In this document: piece after piece, positions 1 to 6,123 of the stretch
How the letters are laid out: every line of letters begins with the position of its first letter
Numbering within the stretch: position 1 is the stretch's first letter
Assembly: GCA_945827465.1 (NCBI GenBank)
Contig: CALZOH010000130.1
Span: 1 to 9,134 of the forward strand
Direction of reading: 5' to 3'
Source: an uncultured Prevotellaceae bacterium
Lineage (GTDB): Bacteria; Bacteroidota; Bacteroidia; Bacteroidales; Bacteroidaceae
Length of the DNA stretch: 9,134 nucleotides
Position numbers and translations under genes: made by a program
The notes under the pieces: model-generated
Told to the model about the DNA's origin: nothing
The model's database searches: none
Seen by the model: the letters and a program-made list of their open reading frames with translations, nothing else

Positions 1-39
1 TGTTCGCCCACATTAGGGCGTATGCGATACGCCCCTACA
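1..39 (-). repeat. REP-like palindrome with remnant REPIN flank, cut by window start
   Basis: Positions 15-39 are a 25-bp element identical to the copies at 8929-8953 and, reverse-complemented, at 8828-8852 and 9036-9060. Read on the minus strand it has a GTAG head, stem GGGCGTAT, loop CGC and stem ATACGCCC. On the palindrome (tail) side, bases 1-14 still resemble the flank of the right-hand elements: TGTTCGC at 1-7 is the reverse complement of the GCGAACA that follows the REP at 8828. The partner half of the inverted pair therefore probably lies upstream of the window. No protein is encoded here. Between this element and the first gene I see only the promoter box listed separately. Confidence 0.85.
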
Positions 40-150
40 CCTGTTAGACTGAAATCAAAGTACGCTAAACGACCACACAAGACATCTTGAAATATTGACA
101 CAACTAACAGAAAATAAGTTGGAACAACCACCAGCCACAATTATTTTTAC

Positions 151-158
151 TAACTTTG
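151..158 (+). promoter_or_regulatory. Bacteroidetes-type -7 promoter box for the lamin-tail lipoprotein gene
   Basis: TAACTTTG matches the TAnnTTTG -7 consensus of Bacteroidetes primary-sigma promoters. If its last G is at -7, transcription starts near 165 and leaves a leader of about 19 nt before the ATG at 184. No convincing TTG is visible at the -33 position, so this call rests on one box and the spacing. Confidence 0.55.
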
Positions 159-183
159 GCGAAAAATCTAATTATCAGTTCAT

Positions 184-756
184 ATGACCCGTAATAAGTT
201 TTATGCCGTCTGCATCTTCGCATGCGTTACCTTGATGACTATCTGTCTGCAATCATGTATCCAGTTACCTGGAAAACAATTGGTAATTAACGAAGTCTGC
301 GGAAAAGAATTTCCCGACAACGAATGGGTGGAAATCTACAATCCCACCGATAGTGTGGTAAAGTTGAAAGGCATTTATCTCATCAAAGTAGACGAAAACG
401 GCATCGACCACGAACTATTCCGTTTCAAAAGCGGCGAATTGGCACCCGGCCACGTCTACGTCATCTCTTCCATGAAAGACGAATTGCGCCGTCATATATC
501 ACGCAGCAAAGAAGTAGGCATCGAATTGGTAGGTCCGGACGACAACACCATCGATTCTTTCTATCGCGATGACGAAGTGGGCGAAAAGGCCCACCCGGCC
601 AACGGCAGCTACGCACGCATTCCCAACGGCAGCGGCAATTGGGTCATTGTCACCAATGCTTCACGCAACGAACTCAACCCTGAAGACGCCGAAATAGTCG
701 AACAAGACATGTTTGAAGACACAGACTCTGACGATTCGGGTGACGACGAAGAATAA
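184..756 (+). CDS. Lipoprotein with lamin-tail (LTD)-like domain
   Basis: A 190-residue protein. Residues 1-25 form a lipoprotein signal peptide: a basic start (MTRNK), a hydrophobic stretch and the lipobox L22-Q-S-C25. Residues 32-160 resemble a lamin-tail domain, a small beta-sandwich of the immunoglobulin type. The visible signatures are the opening strand LVINEV (33-38), NEWVEIYNPTD (46-56) and the closing GSYARIPNGSGNWV (141-154). In bacteria this domain occurs in secreted and surface proteins, often beside nucleases or peptidases, but here it is the only domain. The last 25 residues are very acidic (EDTDSDDSGDDEE at the end). C25 is followed by IQLPG with no acidic run, so the usual surface-export signal is not obvious and periplasmic anchoring is equally possible. 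The gene ends 7 bp from the convergent glycerate kinase gene. The ATG at 184 is the only start that precedes the signal peptide, and it fits the -7 box at 151. Domain assignment is fairly sure; the function is unknown. Confidence 0.82.
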   Translation: MTRNKFYAVCIFACVTLMTICLQSCIQLPGKQLVINEVCGKEFPDNEWVEIYNPTDSVVKLKGIYLIKVDENGIDHELFRFKSGELAPGHVYVISSMKDELRRHISRSKEVGIELVGPDDNTIDSFYRDDEVGEKAHPANGSYARIPNGSGNWVIVTNASRNELNPEDAEIVEQDMFEDTDSDDSGDDEE

Positions 757-763
757 TCATTCC

Positions 764-1885
764 TTAATTTTCAAACAAGGCACATGTGGCCTGACAGATA
801 TTTTGTCGGGCTATGGCTGGTTGCAGAGCTTTTGACAAAGGCATTCCGTCAGGAGTAGCGGCTGCCAAACGTGCAAAACCCAACTGCAACAGTTCTTGAC
901 GTCCTTCCACGCATCCGGCGATAGCCCACACTGGCACTTGTCGATGAATCCCCTCTTGCAATACACCCCAAGCAGCCTTCCCCATCGACGTCTGACCATC
1001 CATTTTTCCTTCACCGGTCAAAATAAGATGAGCCCGTTGAAAGGCCGATACATAGCGAGGAGTACGCAACAGCAAGGAGATTCCACTTTGCATTTGTGCA
1101 TGCAACAAGCCCATCACTACGGCACCAACTCCACCAGCGGCACCAGCTCCCGGTATCTGCCTTACGTCTTGACCGCAATAATCTGACAAAACCTCTCCAT
1201 AATGTTGCATACCCGCTTCCAATTCGTCCATCTCTGAAGAAGTAGCACCTTTTTGCTCGGCAAATACGCGAACTGCACCCTGAGGACCACAAAGCGGTGC
1301 CTGCACATCACAGGCAGCCACCCACTCCACCTCCTGACAAACTGACGGCACACGACTGTCGTCAATACGCATCACCTGCGCCAAGCTTTTGCCGCAGGGA
1401 GCGAGTTCGCAGCCTTTCCCGTCAAGGAAGCGATACCCCAATGCAACAGCCAACCCCATTCCGCCGTCATTGGTAGCACTTCCTCCTAAACCTATTATAA
1501 TGCGCGTAGCACCCGCACGCAAAGCAGCCAACAAGGTTTCGCCCACGCCAAAGGTGGTCGTCACCATCGGATGACGTTCGGTCGGTTGCAACAAAGTCAA
1601 ACCGGCCGTTTCAGCCAACTCTACGAAGGCCGTAGCCGTTTCTGACGAGAAAGCATAACGCGAAGTCAGCCTTTGCATCAGCGGGTCATGAGCCTGCAAC
1701 TCATAGAAGTCGGCTCCGGCACAAGCAGCGAAAGCATCGAGCATTCCTTCGCCGCCATCACTTACCGGCAAGACCTCGACATCGGCGTCACTACCAGAAA
1801 GGGCTACTCCTTCAGCCATAGCGCGACCAGCCTCAACCGACGAGAGGCAACCTTTAAAAGAATCAGAAGCAATGATGATATTCAT
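764..1885 (-). CDS. Glycerate kinase (GlxK/GarK family)
   Basis: A 373-residue protein of normal length for the bacterial glycerate kinase family. It phosphorylates glycerate with ATP; the E. coli members GarK and GlxK make 2-phosphoglycerate, which enters lower glycolysis. Family motifs are intact along the whole chain: the opening MNIIIASDSFKG (1-12), VSDGGEG (41-47), the glycine-rich IGLGGSATNDGGMG (131-144), CDVQAPLCGPQGA (192-204), GAGAAGGVG (246-254) and LTGEGKMDGQTSMGK (289-303). The reading frame stays open upstream to 1990, but the family start is the ATG at 1885. A -7 box at 1906-1913 lies between this ATG and the next upstream in-frame ATG, which excludes the longer forms. It is cytoplasmic, with no signal peptide. 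It is convergent with the lipoprotein gene (7-bp gap, no room for a terminator between them) and divergent from the Nudix gene. No glyoxylate or galactarate pathway genes are nearby, so its pathway role here is open. Confidence 0.95.
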   Translation of the reverse strand: MNIIIASDSFKGCLSSVEAGRAMAEGVALSGSDADVEVLPVSDGGEGMLDAFAACAGADFYELQAHDPLMQRLTSRYAFSSETATAFVELAETAGLTLLQPTERHPMVTTTFGVGETLLAALRAGATRIIIGLGGSATNDGGMGLAVALGYRFLDGKGCELAPCGKSLAQVMRIDDSRVPSVCQEVEWVAACDVQAPLCGPQGAVRVFAEQKGATSSEMDELEAGMQHYGEVLSDYCGQDVRQIPGAGAAGGVGAVVMGLLHAQMQSGISLLLRTPRYVSAFQRAHLILTGEGKMDGQTSMGKAAWGVLQEGIHRQVPVWAIAGCVEGRQELLQLGFARLAAATPDGMPLSKALQPAIARQNICQATCALFEN

Positions 1886-1905
1886 GATCTCATGGGATTG
1901 AGCCG

Positions 1906-1913
1906 CAAAAATA
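1906..1913 (-). promoter_or_regulatory. -7 promoter box for glycerate kinase
   Basis: On the minus strand this reads TATTTTTG, an exact fit to TAnnTTTG. With the final G (1906) at -7, transcription starts near 1899, about 13 nt before the ATG at 1885. The upstream -33 element is weak (a TTTC-like stretch near 1935-1940). The position supports the shorter kinase start. Confidence 0.5.
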
Positions 1914-1953
1914 AGCATTTCAACGTCTACCGCCGAAAAAAGATTCATCCAAG

Positions 1954-1983
1954 TCTGCGTTTCGACAAAAACGCGTAAGTTTG
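1954..1983 (+). promoter_or_regulatory. Promoter of the Nudix gene (-33/-7 boxes)
   Basis: TAAGTTTG at 1976-1983 matches the TAnnTTTG -7 box, and TCTG at 1954-1957, 18 bp upstream, is close to the -33 TTTG element. The predicted start of transcription is near 1990, 15 nt before the ATG at 2005. Because the box covers the TTG at 1981, that codon cannot be the translation start for this promoter. It lies back to back with the kinase promoter in a short divergent region. Confidence 0.6.
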
Positions 1984-2004
1984 CACCCAAATCAATTGCA
2001 CATC

Positions 2005-2532
2005 ATGACAACTCCGGCCTTTCCCACCTTCCGTTATTGTCCCGTATGCGGTTCCGCCCACTTTGAGCCCCACGACTTCAAGTCACGCCGTTGCCGCGAC
2101 TGCGGTTTCACTTTCTATCAGAATGCCAGTGCATCGGTAGTAGGTGTCATCGTCAACGAACAACAGGAAATTCTGGTAGGCCGACGGGCCTTTGAGCCCG
2201 CTCGTGGCACCCTTGACCTACCCGGAGGTTTTGTTGACGCTGGCGAGACACTCGAAGAGGCCGTGATGCGCGAACTGAAAGAAGAAACCGGAGCCGACGT
2301 CACCCCTCTGCGCTGGCTCTTCTCCCTCCCCAACAGTTACCGATACAGCGGCATCGACATTCCTACCGTCGATAGTTTCTTTCTATGCCGACTCACCTCT
2401 CCCCAACAACTGCAAGCCGGTGACGACGTGGACCGACTCTTTTGGATGCCACTAAAAGAATTAAAGGCTCAAGAGTTCGGACTCCCATCTATCAGCCGCT
2501 CCATTGAACGCCTGAAAACACTTTTCTTATAA
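2005..2532 (+). CDS. Nudix hydrolase with N-terminal zinc ribbon
   Basis: A 175-residue protein. Residues 12-33 carry two CxxC pairs (C12-P-V-C15 and C30-R-D-C33) that form a zinc ribbon. The Nudix domain follows from about residue 43. Its catalytic box is complete across residues 75-97: G75, E81, R89-E90, E93-E94 and G96 fit the GX5EX7REUXEEXGU pattern that binds divalent metal and cleaves nucleoside diphosphates linked to another group. The layout recalls NADH pyrophosphatase NudC, but the protein is much shorter than NudC (about 257 aa in E. coli), lacks its N-terminal domain, and I do not see the SQPWPFPxS motif that marks NADH pyrophosphatases. The substrate is therefore unassigned. It is cytoplasmic. 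An in-frame TTG at 1981 would add eight residues, but it overlaps the -7 box, so the ATG at 2005 is chosen. It is probably transcribed alone; no clear terminator follows. Confidence 0.93.
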   Translation: MTTPAFPTFRYCPVCGSAHFEPHDFKSRRCRDCGFTFYQNASASVVGVIVNEQQEILVGRRAFEPARGTLDLPGGFVDAGETLEEAVMRELKEETGADVTPLRWLFSLPNSYRYSGIDIPTVDSFFLCRLTSPQQLQAGDDVDRLFWMPLKELKAQEFGLPSISRSIERLKTLFL

Positions 2533-2639
2533 CGCAAGCACTCACCACCGAATCCATTGCATATTTCTGTAATAACTGATCATTTCTTATTCTATCAAAA
2601 CCAAATATCAGTTTGCCAAACACACTTACTCTTAACAGC

Positions 2640-2704
2640 CATTTTTCTAAAATATTGGAACAAAACATATCATTTTTGATGGAACAATTCCATTTTTAAC
2701 GGAA
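2640..2704. promoter_or_regulatory. Operator-like repeats and palindrome upstream of the susC promoter
   Basis: CATTTTT occurs at 2640, 2671 and 2691, and GGAA at 2657, 2681 and 2701. The last two copies form a 20-bp-period pair (CATTTTTGATGGAA then CATTTTTAACGGAA). Overlapping them, ATGGAA-CAA-TTCCAT at 2679-2693 is a perfect 6-bp inverted repeat with a 3-nt centre. It ends 20 bp before the -33 box. This is the usual place for an activator of a SusCD operon, but the regulator is not in the window and the assignment is inference. Confidence 0.4.
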
Positions 2705-2713
2705 AAAATGCAG

Positions 2714-2741
2714 TTGTTACGTTAAAAAAACATTACTTTTG
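2714..2741 (+). promoter_or_regulatory. Promoter of the susCD-like operon
   Basis: TTG at 2714-2716 and TACTTTTG at 2734-2741 fit the Bacteroidetes -33 and TAnnTTTG -7 boxes, with a 17-bp spacer that is slightly short. Transcription should start near 2748, six nucleotides before the leader hairpin. Of the promoters seen here it has the best pair of boxes, which suits a highly expressed outer-membrane operon. Confidence 0.65.
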
Positions 2742-2753
2742 CGTGAATATTTA

Positions 2754-2805
2754 TACACGAGAGTCGCAGAGACGGGAAAAAGGAGACGATTTTCGTGTAG
2801 TTTTT
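2754..2805 (+). promoter_or_regulatory. Leader stem-loop with T-tract (possible attenuator or 5' stabiliser)
   Basis: Positions 2754-2766 pair with 2787-2799 as 13 consecutive base pairs, including two G-U pairs; the outer seven (TACACGA/TCGTGTA) are perfect. The 20-nt loop (2767-2786) is all purine except two C's. One G and five T's follow (2801-2805). The stem starts within about six nucleotides of the predicted transcript start. The shape fits an intrinsic terminator acting as an attenuator, or a 5' hairpin protecting the mRNA. The short T-tract and A/U-rich stem base make strong termination doubtful. Confidence 0.5.
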
Positions 2806-2883
2806 GCCACAAGAACTGGCTGTAGATGTAGATTAGAATAGAAGTAGTTTGAAGTTCATTAATTAAGTTTCAATATAAGAGAA

Positions 2884-5800
2884 ATGAAAAAATTCATGTA
2901 TGTTTTGGCGTGCCTATTTATGATAGTAGGTACGGCCATGGCCCAAAGCCGCAAAGTAACGGGTGTCGTTACAGATGCAGCTGATGGCAAGCCGTTACCA
3001 GGCGTTCGCGTATTCGTGAACAAGACCTCGGTCGGCACAGTGACTGATTCCAAGGGAGTATTCCAACTCTCTGTACCCCAACAACACAAGACGCTTACCT
3101 TTAGCTCTATCGGCTATGCCACTCAAGAGCTTGCTGTGAGCAGCACGATGAATGTTCAGATGAGCCTGAACGAAAAGATGTTGGACGAAGCCATCGTAGT
3201 GGCTTACGGTACAGCCAAGAAGTCGGCCTTCACCGGTTCTGCCGCCGAAGTAAAGACGGAAGAGATTACCAATCACGTAACCTCTAACGCTCTTAACGCA
3301 GTTCAGAACAAGGTTGCCGGTGTACAGATGACTTCCAGCAGCAGCGGTCCCGGTAGCTCACCCAGCATCCGCATCCGTGGTATCGGTTCCATGAACGCCA
3401 GTTCTGCACCTCTTTATGTAGTCGACGGTGCACCCACCGAGTTCGGTATTCAAAACATCAACCCTCAGGATATCGAGAGCATTTCTATTCTGAAGGATGC
3501 TGCAGCCAGTGCCATCTACGGTGCTCGCGGTGCCAATGGTGTCATCATCGTTACCACCAAGAAGGGTAAGGCAGGTCAGCCTGCCAAGGTGTCGTTCGAT
3601 GCCAAGTGGGGTTCCAACTCACGCTTGATTCCGCAGTACGATGTCATCGACAACCCCGGTGAATACTACGAGACCCACTTCAAGGCCATGTACAACTCCA
3701 AGCTCTATCACGGAGCATCAGCCGAAGAAGCCTACAAGTTCGCTTGCGATAATATCTATAATGGAAACAATGGCGGTTTGGGTTATCAGGTTTATACCGT
3801 ACCCGATGGCGAAAACCTCATCGGTACCAACATGAAGTTGAACCCCAATGCCAAGTTGGGTTACAGCGACGGTCAGTACTACTACACGCCCGATGATTGG
3901 TATGACGAGACCTTCCACAACTCCTTCCGTCAGGAATACAACGTATCTGTTAGCGGTAACGACGGCAAGTTGAGCTACTACACCGGTTTGGGTTACTTGA
4001 ACGACGGTGGTTACGTTTCCAACTCCCGCTACCAGCGCTACACGGGTCGTGCCAACGTGGATTATCAGGCAAAGCCTTGGTTGAAGGTTTCATCCAACTT
4101 GTCTTATACCCACACCGACAGCAAGACTCCTTCTGCCAACAACGTCAAGTGGGGTAGTTCAGATAACTTGTTCTATATTACCAACAACATGGCTCCCATC
4201 TATCCCCTCTACGTACGTGACGCTACGGGTAAGATCATGACCGATAACGGCCGCATCGTTTATGATGCCAACCAAACCAACTTCAGCCGTCCTGCCATTG
4301 TAGGTAATGCCGTTCGCGACAATGCTTACAACAAGAAGCAGAGCTACACCGACCTCTTCACCGGTCAGTGGCAGGCTGTCATCACTCCTCTCGAGGGTCT
4401 TTCATTGACGGCTAACTACACCGCCAACGTGTACAACCGCCGTTACAACTACCTCTACAGTGCTTTTGCATCAAGTTCAAGTGTTGACGGACAGGTTGAA
4501 GTAGGTCACAACCGCACCTTCACCACCAACCAGCAATATTTGGCTAACTATAGCAATACCATTGCCGACGTTCACAACTTCTCCATCTTGGCAGGTTATG
4601 AGCAGTACAACTACAAAGATCAGTTGCTCAGCGGAAGCAACGACCACCTCTATCACCCGGGTATCGGTGAATTGGACAACGCTCTCGGCGCTGACAAGAA
4701 GACGGTAGGATCATCCACTGACAACTTGGCTCGCGAAGGTTTCTTGGGCCGCGTACAATATGACTACGACGGCAAATACTTCGGTAGCGCCTCTATTCGT
4801 CGCGACGCTTCTTCTATCTTCGCTCCCGGTCACCGCTGGGGTACCTTCGGTTCTGTAGGTGCTGCTTGGCAAATCAACAAGGAGAGCTTCATGGAAGAAT
4901 ACGATTGGATTGACCTCCTCAAGTTCAAGGTAAGCTACGGTATGCAAGGTAACGACGCTCTGCTCGATGGAGACGGCTACCAGATGTACTATGCTTATGC
5001 CGACCGCTACCAGACTTCTTACAACAAGGAAAACGGACAGTATCAAATCACCATGAGCCAGAAGGGTAACGACGAACTGACTTGGGAGACCAACAAGGAA
5101 CTCAACCTCGGTTTGGAATTTGAACTCTTCAAGGGTCGCCTCAACGGTAGCATCGATTACTACACTCGTAAGACCACCGACCTGCTCTACAACAAACGTC
5201 TGCCCAGTAGTTCAGGTTACACAGTTTCTACCTACCCCGTCAACGTAGGTGCCATGGTTAACCGCGGTGTCGAACTCGCTCTCGACGGTTCACCCATCGT
5301 TACCAAGGATGTCGAGTGGAACCTGAACTTCAACATCACTCACAACTACAACGAAATTACCGAGCTCGACCCGAGCGTAGCCAAGGATGGTATCAAGTCC
5401 GGCTACAGCATCTTGCGCGAAGGCGGTTCTTACTACGAAGCCTACATGGTGAAATATGCCGGTGTTAACGAAGTAGGTCAGGCTCTCTACTACAAGGATG
5501 CCGGTAACGGCAATATCGTTACAACCACCAACCTGAACGAAGCTACCCAGTTTGACCTCGGTACCACCCTTCCCGACTTCTACGGAGGTTTCGGCACCAC
5601 AGTGAAGGCCTTCGGCTTCGACCTCAGCGCACAGTTCGGTTTCCAACTGGGCGGCAAGATCTACGACGGAGGTTACCAAGCCCTCATGCACAACGGTCAG
5701 AGTGCCGGTACAGCCATGCACAAAGACCTGCTCAATGCTTGGAGTCCTGAGAACCCCAACAGCGACATTCCTCGTTTGAGCATCGCGGCTGCCGACGATC

Positions 5801-6093
5801 CCGGTGTAGCTTCTCAGACGGCTATCGACCGCTTCCTCACCAGTTCCAACTACCTTTCTCTGAACAACCTCACCTTGGGTTACACCTTGCCCAAGAGCCT
5901 GGTTCGCCAGTTGAAGATGGACAACATCCGCGTTTACTTAGCCGGTGAAAACCTCTTCCTGCTCACCAAGCGTAAGGGTCTTGATCCGCGTTTCAACTAT
6001 GGTACCGGTAGCATGACCTACGGTTCCGGTTTATCATCAGGTGCTTACTCTACCATGCGCAGCATCACTGCAGGTATCAACATCACCTTCTAA
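2884..6093 (+). CDS. SusC/RagA-family TonB-dependent outer-membrane transporter
   Basis: A 1069-residue protein of typical SusC length that forms the TonB-dependent channel through which a SusD-captured ligand enters the periplasm. Residues 1-20 are a Sec signal peptide (MKKF, hydrophobic core, cut after AMA). Residues 24-95 are the carboxypeptidase-regulatory-like beta domain found in SusC proteins (VTGVVTDAADGKPLPGVRV onward). DEAIVVAYGT (101-110) covers the TonB box, and the plug follows to about 230 with the family signatures IRIRGIGSM (162-170), PLYVVDG (176-182) and ILKDAAASAIYGARGANGV (202-220). The rest is the 22-strand-type barrel, ending in ITAGINITF with the terminal phenylalanine recognised by the barrel assembly machinery. 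There is no N-terminal secretin/STN domain, so it should not signal to an anti-sigma factor. Codon choice leans to AAC, AAG, ACC and GGT, suggesting high expression. It is first in the operon, 30 bp before the susD-like gene. The transported substrate cannot be read from the sequence. Confidence 0.97.
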   Translation: MKKFMYVLACLFMIVGTAMAQSRKVTGVVTDAADGKPLPGVRVFVNKTSVGTVTDSKGVFQLSVPQQHKTLTFSSIGYATQELAVSSTMNVQMSLNEKMLDEAIVVAYGTAKKSAFTGSAAEVKTEEITNHVTSNALNAVQNKVAGVQMTSSSSGPGSSPSIRIRGIGSMNASSAPLYVVDGAPTEFGIQNINPQDIESISILKDAAASAIYGARGANGVIIVTTKKGKAGQPAKVSFDAKWGSNSRLIPQYDVIDNPGEYYETHFKAMYNSKLYHGASAEEAYKFACDNIYNGNNGGLGYQVYTVPDGENLIGTNMKLNPNAKLGYSDGQYYYTPDDWYDETFHNSFRQEYNVSVSGNDGKLSYYTGLGYLNDGGYVSNSRYQRYTGRANVDYQAKPWLKVSSNLSYTHTDSKTPSANNVKWGSSDNLFYITNNMAPIYPLYVRDATGKIMTDNGRIVYDANQTNFSRPAIVGNAVRDNAYNKKQSYTDLFTGQWQAVITPLEGLSLTANYTANVYNRRYNYLYSAFASSSSVDGQVEVGHNRTFTTNQQYLANYSNTIADVHNFSILAGYEQYNYKDQLLSGSNDHLYHPGIGELDNALGADKKTVGSSTDNLAREGFLGRVQYDYDGKYFGSASIRRDASSIFAPGHRWGTFGSVGAAWQINKESFMEEYDWIDLLKFKVSYGMQGNDALLDGDGYQMYYAYADRYQTSYNKENGQYQITMSQKGNDELTWETNKELNLGLEFELFKGRLNGSIDYYTRKTTDLLYNKRLPSSSGYTVSTYPVNVGAMVNRGVELALDGSPIVTKDVEWNLNFNITHNYNEITELDPSVAKDGIKSGYSILREGGSYYEAYMVKYAGVNEVGQALYYKDAGNGNIVTTTNLNEATQFDLGTTLPDFYGGFGTTVKAFGFDLSAQFGFQLGGKIYDGGYQALMHNGQSAGTAMHKDLLNAWSPENPNSDIPRLSIAAADDPGVASQTAIDRFLTSSNYLSLNNLTLGYTLPKSLVRQLKMDNIRVYLAGENLFLLTKRKGLDPRFNYGTGSMTYGSGLSSGAYSTMRSITAGINITF

Positions 6094-6123
6094 TTACAGA
6101 CCAACGATTAAACAAGTACAATC

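Larger units (their letters stand above)
2533..2883 (+). other. Control region of the susCD-like operon
   Basis: A 351-bp gene-free stretch. Its first part (2533-2640) is AT-rich and holds an inverted repeat AACTGAT/ATCAGTT (2574-2580 and 2607-2613, 26-nt spacing) of unclear meaning. From 2640 to 2704 short CATTTTT and GGAA elements repeat. The promoter is at 2714-2741, a leader hairpin at 2754-2805, and the remaining leader to the ATG is A/G/T-rich without a strong ribosome binding site, as is usual in Bacteroidetes. The leader of about 136 nt is much longer than the 13-19 nt predicted for the three upstream genes, which leaves room for RNA-level control. Confidence 0.7.

Noticed and set aside
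41..110. Inverted repeat CTGTTAG/CTAACAG (41-47 and 104-110)
   Set aside because: Seven bases separated by 56 nt is expected by chance in AT-rich intergenic DNA, and it is not linked to the promoter box or the REP.
1886..1990. 35-residue N-terminal extension of the glycerate kinase frame
   Set aside because: The family start MNIIIASDSFKG is at 1885. The -7 box at 1906-1913 lies inside the extension, and the longer frame would overlap the Nudix promoter.
1981..2004. TTG start adding eight residues to the Nudix protein
   Set aside because: The TTG is part of the -7 box TAAGTTTG, so it lies upstream of the predicted transcript start. The ATG at 2005 is in frame and well placed.
2574..2613. Inverted repeat AACTGAT/ATCAGTT after the Nudix gene as a terminator
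   Set aside because: The loop is 26 nt, the stem is AT-rich and only three T's follow, so it is not a convincing intrinsic terminator. It is noted only within the intergenic description.
5290..5721. 143-codon open frame on the minus strand within the susC-like gene
   Set aside because: It is a shadow of the strongly biased codons of the transporter gene and has no recognisable features. The same applies to the other antisense frames across the operon, including the 182-codon one at 7915-8463.
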